A stretch of 64,000 nucleotides of DNA from Roseibacterium beibuensis (GTDB taxonomy: Bacteria; Pseudomonadota; Alphaproteobacteria; Rhodobacterales; Rhodobacteraceae): positions 248,001-312,000 of the forward strand of contig NZ_BAABHW010000004.1 of the NCBI RefSeq assembly GCF_039542305.1, written 5' to 3'. This document shows, one piece after another, positions 1 through 8,435 of this stretch. The position numbers and the translations under genes are program-made. Numbering within the stretch: the first letter of the stretch is position 1; the number at the start of each line of letters is the position of its first letter. The notes under the pieces are model-generated. The model had not been told where the DNA came from and did no database searches. It worked only from the letters and a program-made list of their open reading frames with translations.

Positions 1-168
1 ACCCCGCGCCCGACGGATCACTTCGGCTTCACCCCCCTGGGCAACACGCCCGTGCTGTTCGAGACCGGGCCGGACGCCGCCGCCCATGCCGAGCGGGCGC
101 AGGCGCTTGGCCTGACCCCGCTTGGCCTGCAATCCAGCGGATTCTTCGGCTTCCGACTCGACCTGTAG
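1..168 (+). CDS. C-terminal end of an unidentified protein (5' truncated by the window)
   Basis: An open frame enters at base 1 and stops at TAG 166-168, giving the last 55 residues of a protein that starts outside the window. The fragment is rich in Gly, Leu and Pro, has an Ala-rich helix in the middle and ends in FFGFRLDL. I do not recognise the family. It runs in the same direction as the ABC transporter genes that follow 176 bp later, so it may belong to the same locus. Its codon use and GC content match the rest of the window, which supports real coding. Confidence 0.5.
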   Translation, partial: TPRPTDHFGFTPLGNTPVLFETGPDAAAHAERAQALGLTPLGLQSSGFFGFRLDL

Positions 169-344
169 CCGGCCACATCATGCATGCATAAAATTTCGCC
201 ACTCCGCCCAAAATATTTGCAATGGGCGGCAGCATCCTCGTAGCCTTTCCCCTCACATGCCGGTTTCGTTGACGCCGCGCGGCGCAGTCGCGTGAGTGAG
301 GACGATTTAACGCCGGGCCGTTCCGGCCATCGAAGGAGGACAGC
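169..344 (+). promoter_or_regulatory. Leader/promoter region of the ABC importer operon
   Basis: This 176-bp gap is clearly more AT-rich around 180-225 than its surroundings and contains the 10-bp palindrome ATGCATGCAT at 180-189, followed by AAAATTT and AAAATATTTGC. These are plausible promoter or operator elements for the downstream binding-protein gene. A strong ribosome site, AAGGAGGA, ends at 340. I looked for a TPP (thi box) type riboswitch because the importer resembles thiamine-precursor transporters, and saw no convincing conserved core. Confidence 0.35.
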
Positions 345-1358
345 TTGCTGCACCGTGCCATTCCCGCCCTCGCCGCGACCCTGATCGCCGCGACCCCTGC
401 CCTCGCGCAGGACACCGACATCGCCTTCGCGCTCGACTGGCGCTTCGAAGGACCCTCCGCGCCCTATTTCCTCGCCATCGACAACGGCTACTTCGCCGAA
501 GAAGGCATGGATGTCGAAATTACCGCGGGCCAGGGCTCGCTCGACGCCATTCCGAAGGTCGCCTCTGGCTCCTTCCCCTTCGGCTTCGCCGACATCAATT
601 CGCTGATCTCGTTCCTCGATCAGAACCCGGGCGCGCCCGTCACCGCGATCTTCATGACCTATGACAGCCCGCCGTTTTCCATCGTGGGTCGCGTCAGCCA
701 GGGCATCTCGGGCATCGAGGATCTCGAAGGCTCCGTCCTCGGCGCTCCGCCGCCCGATGGCGCCTGGGCGCAGTTCCCGATCCTTGCCGCCGTGAACGAT
801 ATCGACGTGTCGACCATCACCGTCGAACCCGTCGGCTTCCCGACGCGCGAGCCGATGCTGGCCGAGGGCAATGTGGATGCCGTGACCGGCTTCAACTTCT
901 CGTCCTATCTCTCGGCCCTGCGCCTTGGCGTGCCCGCCGACGACCTGACGACGATCATGTATTCCGATCACGGCGTGGCCCTCTACGGCAACGCGCTGAT
1001 CGTGAACACCGATTTCGCCGCCGAGAACCCGGAAATGGTCACCGGCTTCATCACCGCCGTCGCGCGCGGCTGGGCCGATGCCATCGCCGATCCTGCCGCG
1101 GGCATCGCCGCCGTTCTGGAACGCAACCCGGCGGGTGACGCGGAGCTCGAACAGCAGCGCCTGGAACTGGCCATCGAGGGCAACGTCCTGACCGACTACG
1201 TCATCGAGAACGGCATGGGCAACGTGGACCCCGACCGCCTTGCCACGGCGATCGAGCAACTCGCCCTGACCTACGAGTTCCAGAACGAGCCGGACGCGTC
1301 GCTCTATTTCACCGACGCCTACCTGCCCGAGGGCAACGTTCTGATGGTCGCGCCCTGA
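345..1358 (+). CDS. ABC transporter substrate-binding protein, NMT1/THI5-SsuA type
   Basis: This is the periplasmic ligand-binding component of an importer whose ATPase and permease follow directly. The start is TTG 345, four bases after AAGGAGGA. Residues 1-21 form a signal peptide ending in Ala-Leu-Ala before Gln22. The mature part opens with the family pattern of a DW near the start, then YF..AIDNGYF and a 'D.EI..GQGS' segment, typical of the NMT1/THI5/SsuA group, and 337 residues is normal for that group. This superfamily binds sulfonates, taurine, nitrate, pyrimidine vitamin precursors or riboflavin, and the ligand cannot be read from the sequence. A strong hairpin follows the stop at 1381-1417, which may keep this mRNA segment more abundant than the rest of the operon. 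Confidence 0.88.
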   Translation: MLHRAIPALAATLIAATPALAQDTDIAFALDWRFEGPSAPYFLAIDNGYFAEEGMDVEITAGQGSLDAIPKVASGSFPFGFADINSLISFLDQNPGAPVTAIFMTYDSPPFSIVGRVSQGISGIEDLEGSVLGAPPPDGAWAQFPILAAVNDIDVSTITVEPVGFPTREPMLAEGNVDAVTGFNFSSYLSALRLGVPADDLTTIMYSDHGVALYGNALIVNTDFAAENPEMVTGFITAVARGWADAIADPAAGIAAVLERNPAGDAELEQQRLELAIEGNVLTDYVIENGMGNVDPDRLATAIEQLALTYEFQNEPDASLYFTDAYLPEGNVLMVAP

Positions 1359-1380
1359 GCGCGGCTGACCTGAACACGAC

Positions 1381-1417
1381 CCGCCGGGCCGGGGCCATCG
1401 CGCGCCCGGCCCGGCGG
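1381..1417 (+). promoter_or_regulatory. Strong intercistronic hairpin after the binding-protein gene
   Basis: Bases 1381-1393 and 1405-1417 are perfect 13-bp inverted repeats (CCGCCGGGCCGGG and its complement) around an 11-nt loop, 22 nt after the stop codon. No T-run follows, so it is not a classical intrinsic terminator. In binding-protein transporter operons such structures commonly stabilise the upstream message or partly block read-through. That role is inferred here. Confidence 0.6.
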
Positions 1418-1429
1418 ACCCGCGTATGC

Positions 1430-1461
1430 ACGGGGTGTGTACAGGGTGTGTACGGGGTGTG
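1430..1461 (+). repeat. Three tandem copies of an 11-bp unit
   Basis: The unit ACGGGGTGTGT occurs at 1430-1440, 1441-1451 (one mismatch) and 1452-1461 (last base missing). The array lies between the hairpin and the ATPase gene. It is non-coding on the + strand and could be a slipped-strand variable spacer or a protein-binding array. Confidence 0.6.
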
Positions 1462-1550
1462 ACCCGCGGTTTTCGCAGCCCCTGCCAACCCTGCCCTTGC
1501 ACGAACCCGACAAGCGTTGATGCGCCGTTAACCACCCGAAAGCCCTGCCG

Positions 1551-2387
1551 ATGACGCCCACCCCCGCCTCCTCCTACATGATCGAACTGCGCGAGGTGAC
1601 CCATGCCTACCGCACCAAGGCAGGCCCGCTACCCGTTCTCGACAACCTGACCGTCAAGATCCCCGAAAACAGCTTCTGCGCCGTGGTCGGCCCTTCGGGC
1701 TGCGGAAAATCCACGCTGACGCGGCTGGTGTCGGGCCTGATGCGCCCGAACGAGGGGCAGGTCTGGCTGCACAACAAGCTGGTCACCTCGCCGCGCCCGA
1801 CCGTCGGCATGGCGTTCCAGAACCCGGTGCTGCTGGAGTGGCGCACCATCCTGCAAAACATCATGCTGCCCCTGGAAATCGTCAAAAGCCCCATGTCCAA
1901 GGCCGAGGCGACCGAGCGCGCGCATCACCTGCTGGACCTGGTGGGCCTGACCGGCTTTGCCGACAAGCGGCCTTCCGAGCTGTCGGGCGGGATGCGCCAG
2001 CGCGCCAGCCTCTGCCGCTCGATCATCCATAAGCCCGACGTGCTGATCCTCGACGAACCCTTCGGCGCGCTCGACGCCTTCACCCGCGAGGACCTGTGGT
2101 GCACCATGCACGACCTTCGCGAGGAAGAGCCCTTCACCTGCCTTCTGATCACGCATGACCTGCGCGAAAGCGTGTTCCTGGCCGACCAGGTGATCGTCCT
2201 GTCCGGGCGCCCGGCGCACGCGCAATACGTGCTGGACGTGGATATCGAGGGCAAGCGCACGCTCGAAGATCTCTACACGCCCAAGGCCGTCGACATGCTG
2301 GCGATCCTGCGCCACCAGATCCAGGTGGCCCAGGGCCGCGCCGATGCCGCTGATGGTCCCGAGATGACCGCGGAGGCCAGCGCATGA
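1551..2387 (+). CDS. ABC transporter ATP-binding protein (SsuB/TauB type)
   Basis: This is the cytoplasmic ATPase of the importer. It shows Walker A GPSGCGKST at residues 47-55, a Q-loop at AFQN (88-91), the ABC signature LSGGM (144-148), Walker B LILDEP (165-170) and the H-loop THD (201-203). The 278 residues fit the nitrate/sulfonate/taurine ATPase family. ATG 1551 gives a nine-residue extension before MIELREV. A start at 1578 is equally possible, as neither has a clear ribosome site. The last codons overlap the permease start (ATGA 2384-2387), so the two are translationally coupled. Confidence 0.9.
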   Translation: MTPTPASSYMIELREVTHAYRTKAGPLPVLDNLTVKIPENSFCAVVGPSGCGKSTLTRLVSGLMRPNEGQVWLHNKLVTSPRPTVGMAFQNPVLLEWRTILQNIMLPLEIVKSPMSKAEATERAHHLLDLVGLTGFADKRPSELSGGMRQRASLCRSIIHKPDVLILDEPFGALDAFTREDLWCTMHDLREEEPFTCLLITHDLRESVFLADQVIVLSGRPAHAQYVLDVDIEGKRTLEDLYTPKAVDMLAILRHQIQVAQGRADAADGPEMTAEASA

Positions 2388-3151
2388 ACGATACAGCCCG
2401 CAAGATCCTGGCGCCCGTCATCACCATCATCCTCGTGCTCGGCCTGTGGGAATGGGCGGTCTGGTACAACGAGTTGCCGAATTACCGGATGGCCAGCCCC
2501 TCGGACCTGATCCCGGCCTTCACCCGCTACTGGGAACTGTTCCTGATCAAGAGCTGGGAGACGCTGTGGCGCACCGTGGTGGGCCTTGGCCTTGCCGTCG
2601 TCGTGGGCACGCTGATCGGCATGGTCATGGGCTTTTCCCGCGTCGCGCGCGAAGGGCTCTACCCGATCCTCGTGGGTTTCAACGCGATCCCCAAGGCGAC
2701 CGTGGTGCCCATCGTCGCACTGATCTTCGTCGGCCAGCACGACTTCAACACGATCCTGATCGCCTTCATGATCAGCTTCTTTCCCATCGCCGTCTCGGTC
2801 TCCATCGGCCTCAGCACCCTCGAACCGGAATACCGCGACATCCTGCGCAGCCTTGGCGCCTCGAACCTCACGGTTTTCTGGAAAATCGCGCTTCCAAAAA
2901 CCCTGCCCGAATTCTTCGGCGCCCTGAAGGTCGCCGTAACCCTCGCCTTCATCGGGACGAACCTGATGGAGATCGTCAGCCCGCATGGGCGCGGGCTGGG
3001 GGATTTGTTCGACTCGGGGCGGATCAGCGCGGATTACCCGCTGATGTTCGCGGTGCTCTTCGCGCTCGCCGCTTTGGGGATCTTCCTCTATTACATCGTG
3101 GTTTTCCTCGAGAAGATCTTCGCGGGTTGGGCCGAGCGACCGGCAGGGTGA
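2384..3151 (+). CDS. ABC transporter permease (BPD_transp_1)
   Basis: This 255-residue inner-membrane permease has about six hydrophobic segments, the first at residues 10-27. A cytoplasmic EAA-like loop around residues 145-165 (RSLGASN...ALPKTLPEF) is the docking site for the ATPase. It completes a one-binding-protein, one-permease, one-ATPase importer, and the permease presumably works as a homodimer. The start overlaps the ATPase stop by 4 bp. No terminator is evident before the SRP RNA gene. Confidence 0.9.
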   Translation: MNDTARKILAPVITIILVLGLWEWAVWYNELPNYRMASPSDLIPAFTRYWELFLIKSWETLWRTVVGLGLAVVVGTLIGMVMGFSRVAREGLYPILVGFNAIPKATVVPIVALIFVGQHDFNTILIAFMISFFPIAVSVSIGLSTLEPEYRDILRSLGASNLTVFWKIALPKTLPEFFGALKVAVTLAFIGTNLMEIVSPHGRGLGDLFDSGRISADYPLMFAVLFALAALGIFLYYIVVFLEKIFAGWAERPAG

Positions 3152-3207
3152 CAGCGGCGGGCCAGCGGCCCCTTGCGACTCTGCGTCGTTTTCCCTATCT
3201 GACGCTT

Positions 3208-3304
3208 TGAGAGGTTGGCGCGGGCAAGCGCCTCGCCAACCTGGTCAGGTCCGGAAGGAAGCAGCCACAACGAGCCCCGCTTGGGTCGCTGTCCAGCCTC
3301 TCAC
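3208..3304 (+). ncRNA. ffs: Signal recognition particle RNA (bacterial small type, 4.5S)
   Basis: The apical loop region at about 3241-3266 contains the near-invariant SRP core GGTCAGGTCCGGAAGGAAGC. The ends close as a helix: GAGGTTGG (3211-3218) pairs with CCAGCCTC (3293-3300), allowing one G-U pair. The RNA binds Ffh and targets ribosomes making membrane proteins to FtsY. It lies upstream of dnaX-ybaB-recR with one small divergent gene between. Exact ends are estimated to within a few bases. Confidence 0.93.
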
Positions 3305-3386
3305 CTCAGCGCATCGCGCAAGCGGTGCGCATCGCCCGACAGGGTCGTTTCAGGAAAACGACCCCGCGCGTGCCACCTGCCCCCCT

Positions 3387-3749
3387 TTAATCCATCGGTG
3401 CAGTCACCGGACCCGGTGCCTGATCATCCGGCGGCGATCCCACGTAGGATGAGATCACCCCGGCGGCGATCCACGTCACGATCAATGTCAACAAGAGCGC
3501 CGCCCACCAGCCGGGAACCCGCGCGATCCAGCGCAGCGCGGTGCCTTTCGGCAAGCGGCGCGATGTCAGCCAGAGCGGCAGCGCCACGAGCGCTGCGGCC
3601 AGTTGCCAGCCGAGAAAACCGGTTACCCGGTTCAAACCCCGCACAAAGCCGTCACCCGTCGCCTCAGCCATCAGGGCCGACACCGACAGGCCTGCGCAGA
3701 CAAGCCACACCGCCAACAGGGCGGCAATGATGATGCGGTCACGGTCCAT
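3387..3749 (-). CDS. Small inner-membrane protein of unknown function
   Basis: This 120-residue protein has three predicted membrane helices, at about residues 5-25, 43-60 and 82-104, separated by short charged loops, and a Pro-rich C-terminal tail. I chose the ATG at 3749 (MDRDRI...) because GGGAGG lies ten bases upstream in the transcript. A longer in-frame reading to 3839 would add a charged, unlikely N-terminus. The gene diverges from dnaX and points towards the SRP RNA gene. No family was recognised. Confidence 0.6.
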   Translation of the reverse strand: MDRDRIIIAALLAVWLVCAGLSVSALMAEATGDGFVRGLNRVTGFLGWQLAAALVALPLWLTSRRLPKGTALRWIARVPGWWAALLLTLIVTWIAAGVISSYVGSPPDDQAPGPVTAPMD

Positions 3750-3894
3750 CGCATGTGACCTCCCGTGCATGATCGTATCAGCCGGGGCGCGCTCAGGCGA
3801 TGCCGTGGTCGTCCACCTGCCCCGGATGGCGTTCCCCATGGACGCGGACGGGCGGACGCCTTAGGTTCGGACGACACCAACCCCAAGGGCCAGC

Positions 3895-5655
3895 ATGAGC
3901 GACACAGCCGACACCGGTTACCAGGTTCTCGCGCGGAAATACCGCCCCGCGACCTTTGCAGATCTGATCGGTCAGGACGCGATGGTGCGCACGCTGAAAA
4001 ACGCGTTCGAGGCCGACCGCATCGCGCAGGCCTTCATGCTGACGGGCATCCGGGGCACCGGCAAGACGACGACGGCGCGGATCATCGCCAAGGGGCTGAA
4101 CTGCATCGGGCCCGACGGCATTGGCGGACCAACGACCGACCCGTGCGGTGTGTGCGAGAACTGCAAGGCCATCGCCGAGGGCCGCCATGTCGACGTGATG
4201 GAGATGGACGCGGCCAGCCACACGGGCGTGCAGAATATCCGCGACGCGATCATCGAGACGGTCAGCTACCGCGCCGCGACCGCGCGCTACAAGATCTTCA
4301 TCATCGACGAGGTTCACATGCTCTCGACCAGCGCGTTCAACGCGCTGCTCAAGACGTTGGAGGAACCGCCCGCCCACGTGAAATTCCTGTTCGCGACGAC
4401 CGAGATCCGCAAGGTTCCGGTCACGGTCCTGTCCCGCTGCCAGCGGTTCGACCTGCGGCGGATCGAGCCCGAGGTGATGATCGCGCATCTGAAATCCATC
4501 GCGGCCAAGGAAAACGCCGAGATCGCCGAGGATGCGCTCGCACTGATCACGCGGGCCGCCGAAGGCTCGGTGCGCGACGCGATGAGCCTGCTGGACCAGG
4601 CGATTGCCCATGGTGCGGGTGAAACCACCGCCGACCAGGTGCGCGCGATGCTTGGCCTGGCCGACCGCGCCCGCGTGCTGGACCTGTTCGAGGCGATCAT
4701 GGGCGGCGACGCGCCCGGCGCGCTGAACGAGTTAGGCGCGCAATATGCCGCCGGGGCCGACCCGCTGGCCGTGCTGCGGGACCTTGCAGAAATCACGCAT
4801 TGGCTGAGCGTCATCAAGATCACGTCCGAGGCCGCCGAGGACCCGACCCTCTCACCCGAAGAACGCAGCCGCGGCCGTGGCCTGGCCGACAAGCTGCCGA
4901 TGCGGGTGCTGACGCGGATGTGGCAGATGCTCCTGAAGGCGCTGGACGAGGTCCGCCTTGCGCCCAACGCCATGATGGCCGCCGAGATGGCGATCATCCG
5001 CATGACGCATGTGGCCGACCTGCCCACGCCCGGCGATCTGGTCAAGAAACTGTCGGATACGCCGCCCCCCGCGCCCGGTGGTGGCGGCGGAATGCCGGGG
5101 GCCGGGCCGACCAATGGTGCCGCGCCTCGGGCGTACCGCTCCGCCGCGCCGCAGGGGGGCGGTGTGCAGGCGGCGCTGAACCGGGCGCCCGGCCCGGACC
5201 TGTCGCTCTACCCGACCTGGGCAAGCGTCGTGGCCCTGCTGGAACAGGCGCGCGATCTGAAATTGCTGATCGAAGTGAAAACCTGTCTGCGCCTCGTCTC
5301 CTACGCGCCCGGGCGGATCGAGCTGCAACCCACCGAGAACGCGCCGCGCGACCTGATCCCGCGCCTGGGCCGGATGTTGCAGACCGCGACGGGCGCACGC
5401 TGGGGGATCTCGGTCGCCAGCGAAGGCGGCGGGCCGACCATCGCCGAAGAGGCCGAGGCCGCGCAGCGCGCCATGGAGGCCGAGGTCACCGACCACCCGC
5501 TGATGCAGGCCGTTCTGTCGAAATTCCCCACCGCGAAGATCACCCAGATCCGCACCCATGCAGAGATCGCGCAGGCCGCCGCGACCGAGGCCCTGCCCGA
5601 GTTGCCGGACGAGGATGAAACCCCCGATGACTGGGACCCGTTCGAGGACGAATGA
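3895..5655 (+). CDS. dnaX: DNA polymerase III subunit gamma/tau
   Basis: This is the clamp-loader ATPase that opens the beta clamp and links the replicase to the helicase. The N-terminal AAA+ module has Walker A GIRGTGKTT (51-59), the zinc-binding cysteines C70, C84, C87 and C90, and Walker B IIDEVHM (136-142). A helical domain follows, then a Pro/Gly-rich linker near residues 390-420 and a C-terminal domain with an acidic end. The 586 residues are normal for alphaproteobacteria. The order dnaX-ybaB-recR is widely conserved. I saw no obvious slippery stretch for a separate gamma form. Confidence 0.96.
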   Translation: MSDTADTGYQVLARKYRPATFADLIGQDAMVRTLKNAFEADRIAQAFMLTGIRGTGKTTTARIIAKGLNCIGPDGIGGPTTDPCGVCENCKAIAEGRHVDVMEMDAASHTGVQNIRDAIIETVSYRAATARYKIFIIDEVHMLSTSAFNALLKTLEEPPAHVKFLFATTEIRKVPVTVLSRCQRFDLRRIEPEVMIAHLKSIAAKENAEIAEDALALITRAAEGSVRDAMSLLDQAIAHGAGETTADQVRAMLGLADRARVLDLFEAIMGGDAPGALNELGAQYAAGADPLAVLRDLAEITHWLSVIKITSEAAEDPTLSPEERSRGRGLADKLPMRVLTRMWQMLLKALDEVRLAPNAMMAAEMAIIRMTHVADLPTPGDLVKKLSDTPPPAPGGGGGMPGAGPTNGAAPRAYRSAAPQGGGVQAALNRAPGPDLSLYPTWASVVALLEQARDLKLLIEVKTCLRLVSYAPGRIELQPTENAPRDLIPRLGRMLQTATGARWGISVASEGGGPTIAEEAEAAQRAMEAEVTDHPLMQAVLSKFPTAKITQIRTHAEIAQAAATEALPELPDEDETPDDWDPFEDE

Positions 5656-5739
5656 ACGCAGCGCCCGATCCGCGTGACGCCTTGAGGCGGCACCGGCAAG
5701 GGCGTATCTGAAACCGAACCGCAATATGGAGTGTCCGAC

Positions 5740-6084
5740 ATGCTGAAGGGATTGGGCCAGCTGGGCGATATGGCCAAGCTGATGAAACAGGCGCAGGAAG
5801 TGCAGGGCAAGATGGCCGAGATGCAGGAGCAACTCGCCACCATGACCGTCACCGGTGAATCCGGCGCGGGCCTTGTGAAGGCGACCTCGACCTGCAAGGG
5901 CGAGTTGACCGCGCTCGATATCGACCCGTCGATCTTCAACGAGGACGACAAGGAAGTGGTCGAGGATCTGATCCTTGCCGCGATCAAGGACGCGCAATCC
6001 AAGGCGCAGGAAAAGAGCCAGGAAGAAATGTCCAAGCTGACCGAGGGGCTCGGCCTGCCGGCGGACATGAAGATGCCGTTCTGA
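5740..6084 (+). CDS. YbaB/EbfC family nucleoid-associated protein
   Basis: This 114-residue DNA-binding protein is predicted to act as a dimer on the nucleoid. Its N-terminal helix (MLKGLGQLGDMAKLMKQA) and the Gln/Lys/Met-rich helix after it are characteristic. I prefer ATG 5740, which sits eight bases after GGAG (5728-5731). A GTG at 5731 would overlap that ribosome site. It lies between dnaX and recR, its usual place, and the recR start is only seven bases beyond its stop, so the three are probably co-transcribed. Confidence 0.93.
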   Translation: MLKGLGQLGDMAKLMKQAQEVQGKMAEMQEQLATMTVTGESGAGLVKATSTCKGELTALDIDPSIFNEDDKEVVEDLILAAIKDAQSKAQEKSQEEMSKLTEGLGLPADMKMPF

Positions 6085-6091
6085 GGCGCGC

Positions 6092-6691
6092 TTGACCGAC
6101 GCCCCCAAGGACATCGAATCGCTGATCGAGGTAATGGCGCGGCTGCCCGGCCTGGGCCCGCGTTCCGCCCGGCGCGCGGTGCTGCACCTGATCAAGAGGC
6201 GCGGGCAGTTGATGCGCCCCTTGGCCGAGGCCATGACACGGGTGGCCGACACCGCCCGCGAATGCCTGAACTGCGGCAATATCGGCACGGCCGACCTCTG
6301 CCCGATCTGTTCCGATGACCGCCGTGCAAACGGGCAGATTTGCGTGGTCGAGGATGTGGCGGACCTGTGGGCGATGGAACGGGGCGGGGCGTTTCAGGGG
6401 CGCTATCATGTGCTGGGCGGCACGCTTTCCGCGCTGGACGATATCGGCCCCGACGACCTGCGCATTCCCAAGCTGATCGACCGTGTGCGGGGCGAAGGCG
6501 CGACCGAGGTGATCCTCGCGCTGAACGCCACCGTCGATGGGCAGACGACCGCCCATTACATCGCTGGCGAGATCGAGGGCCTGGGCGTTTCCGTCACGTC
6601 TCTGGCACAAGGGGTGCCCATAGGCGGCGAGCTGGATTATCTGGACGACGGCACGATTTCCGCCGCGCTCAAGGCAAGAAAGACACTCTGA
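6092..6691 (+). CDS. recR: Recombination mediator RecR
   Basis: RecR works with RecO to load RecA on gapped DNA. The 199-residue protein has an N-terminal helix-hairpin-helix with LPGLGPRSA (residues 18-26), a zinc finger formed by C58, C61, C70 and C73, and a Toprim domain starting near residue 82 (CVVEDVADL). The start is TTG 6092, five bases after a GAGG motif; no ATG is better placed. One base separates its stop from the next start at 6693, indicating an operon with the methyltransferase. Confidence 0.95.
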   Translation: MTDAPKDIESLIEVMARLPGLGPRSARRAVLHLIKRRGQLMRPLAEAMTRVADTARECLNCGNIGTADLCPICSDDRRANGQICVVEDVADLWAMERGGAFQGRYHVLGGTLSALDDIGPDDLRIPKLIDRVRGEGATEVILALNATVDGQTTAHYIAGEIEGLGVSVTSLAQGVPIGGELDYLDDGTISAALKARKTL

Positions 6692-6692
6692 C

Positions 6693-7742
6693 ATGGACGC
6701 ACCTTCCGGTTACGTCGCGCTGATATGCCCCGCTTGTGGCGGCGGGCAGCTCTGGATCAGGGACGGGTTGATGAATTGCCGCCAGTGCGGGCACGAGGTG
6801 CGCGCCGAAGGCGGTGTTCATGCCCTCGCCCTTGGCAGCGCGCCACCGGCCGACACGCAGGCCGGCGACGTGGCGCGGGCCTTTTTCCCGACCGAAGCGG
6901 CCCGGCGCAGCCATTTCCGTGACCTGCAGATGATCATCGAACAGGTTATGGGGCGCCGGCACCTGTCGGACGTGCTGGAGATCGGCGCGACAGGTGGCGC
7001 CTGGACGGCGGGCCTGTCGGCGTCGGATCGGGTGCGCAAACTCTATACGACGGAAACCTCCGCCGCCGCGCTGAACCACCTCGTGTCGATTGCCGCCGCG
7101 CCGGGGACCATCATCCTGCAATCCGGCGCGGAAACGCTCGATTTCGCGCCCGAGTCGCTGGACATGGTCGTGGGGCGCGCGACGCTGTGCCAATTGGGCG
7201 ATCCCAACGCGATGCTGACCCGCATCCGCGGCTGGCTGAAACCCGGCGGCGCGGCGATCTTCCTCGAACCCTGCTTGCAGGGAAAGATCTGGGCGGCCTT
7301 CGCCATGGACCTGATCCGCCGCTTCGAAGAGGCGGGCGGCCCGAATGACGAGGCGCCCGCCAGCGGGGGCTTCCTCGGGCGGAAACCGGCCGCGAAGAAG
7401 GGGCTCAGCCCCTTGGCGATGATGCGGCTTGAAGGCGGCACGCGGCAGGTCTTGCAAGGCGCACAGGGGATCGGGCGCGGCGAGGATCGCGTGTTCGACA
7501 TCTCGACGCTCTGCGGGGTGGGATACGAGGCGGGCTTTGCCGAGTGTTTCCCGATCGACCAGCCACAGGACGAGGTCACGCCGCTGCGCCGTCTGAAGAA
7601 CACGCTGGAAGGGCTGCTTGGCCACGAGAAAGGCGCGTTGGAGCGGTACGCCCCGGTCTTCGAGGCGCTGGACGCGACGTTCGGCGCGCTGCACGAAACC
7701 GCCCCGGTCGCCCCGATGGTCTATTTCGTGTTCCGCGCCTGA
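6693..7742 (+). CDS. Zinc-ribbon class I SAM-dependent methyltransferase
   Basis: The N-terminus carries two Cys-x2-Cys knuckles (C12/C15 and C29/C32) that look like a zinc ribbon. A Rossmann methyltransferase domain follows, with motif I LEIGATGG near residue 96 and a post-motif with LKPGG near residue 185. At 349 residues it is longer than a minimal methyltransferase. A zinc ribbon fused to this fold occurs in rRNA and small-molecule methyltransferases, and the substrate cannot be told. It is tightly coupled to recR. It ends 34 bp from the convergent RNase T2 gene. Confidence 0.75.
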   Translation: MDAPSGYVALICPACGGGQLWIRDGLMNCRQCGHEVRAEGGVHALALGSAPPADTQAGDVARAFFPTEAARRSHFRDLQMIIEQVMGRRHLSDVLEIGATGGAWTAGLSASDRVRKLYTTETSAAALNHLVSIAAAPGTIILQSGAETLDFAPESLDMVVGRATLCQLGDPNAMLTRIRGWLKPGGAAIFLEPCLQGKIWAAFAMDLIRRFEEAGGPNDEAPASGGFLGRKPAAKKGLSPLAMMRLEGGTRQVLQGAQGIGRGEDRVFDISTLCGVGYEAGFAECFPIDQPQDEVTPLRRLKNTLEGLLGHEKGALERYAPVFEALDATFGALHETAPVAPMVYFVFRA

Positions 7743-7776
7743 GCAAAGGGCGGCGGCGTTCCCTGCGGCCAGGACT

Positions 7777-8421
7777 TCAGCGCATGGGGCTGAAGATCGC
7801 CTGCTCCAGCGTGCAATCGCGGATCACGTCGTCGCCGCAGACGCGCGGCTCAAGCCCGCGCGTCAGGCAGATGCGCACCTCCTGCACCCGGCCCGCGCGG
7901 CAGGTCACGGTCAGCATGTCGGCGCTGAGATCCGGGTTCACTTCCAGGAACGCCTCTTCGATCACGCGGGCGGGCAGGCGCACTTCCCGATCCAGCCGGC
8001 GCAGCAGGTCGGGCCGGGTGACGCTGTCATAAGCCAGCCGCGACAGGCGGTAATAGTCCTCGGCATCCAGCCCGGTGCAGACGCCATGCTTGCGCCACTG
8101 GTGCCACGCCAGCCCCGAAGACCCCATGATATCGACCATCTCGCCGGTCATGCGGCGGGTGGGCATCGGTTCGACCGTGGGGCAATAGCTGGGCCACCCC
8201 GCCTCGTATTGCGGCCAGAGCCCGTGCAGCGTGAACCCGTAGCCCTGCCCCGCGTCGCATTGCGGGCTGCCGCGATCATCGCCCTCGATAGCGCACCAGG
8301 ACGGGGTCCAACTGAGCGACAGAACGTAGTAATCGAACTCTCCGGCCGGTTCCCCTTCGGCCCCGGCGGCAACCGGAAGCGCGGCAAGAAGCGCCGCCAA
8401 CAAAACCCCACGCACGCGCAT
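7777..8421 (-). CDS. Secreted ribonuclease T2 family protein
   Basis: This is a periplasmic or secreted endoribonuclease homologue of 214 residues. Residues 1-21 are a signal peptide ending ALPVAAGA. The first catalytic block is FTLHGLWPQ (63-71, catalytic H66). The second is HQWRKHGVC (107-115, catalytic H112 with K111). The family normally has Glu at the position occupied here by Gln108, so the acid of the catalytic triad is replaced. Several cysteines (43, 55, 80, 115 and later ones) suit a disulfide-bonded exported enzyme. The gene is transcribed away from trcR. Confidence 0.88.
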   Translation of the reverse strand: MRVRGVLLAALLAALPVAAGAEGEPAGEFDYYVLSLSWTPSWCAIEGDDRGSPQCDAGQGYGFTLHGLWPQYEAGWPSYCPTVEPMPTRRMTGEMVDIMGSSGLAWHQWRKHGVCTGLDAEDYYRLSRLAYDSVTRPDLLRRLDREVRLPARVIEEAFLEVNPDLSADMLTVTCRAGRVQEVRICLTRGLEPRVCGDDVIRDCTLEQAIFSPMR

Positions 8422-8435
8422 TCCCTCTTTTCTCT

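Noticed and set aside
169..344. Possible TPP riboswitch before the NMT1/THI5-like importer
   Set aside because: The importer type made it worth checking, but no conserved thi-box core could be recognised.
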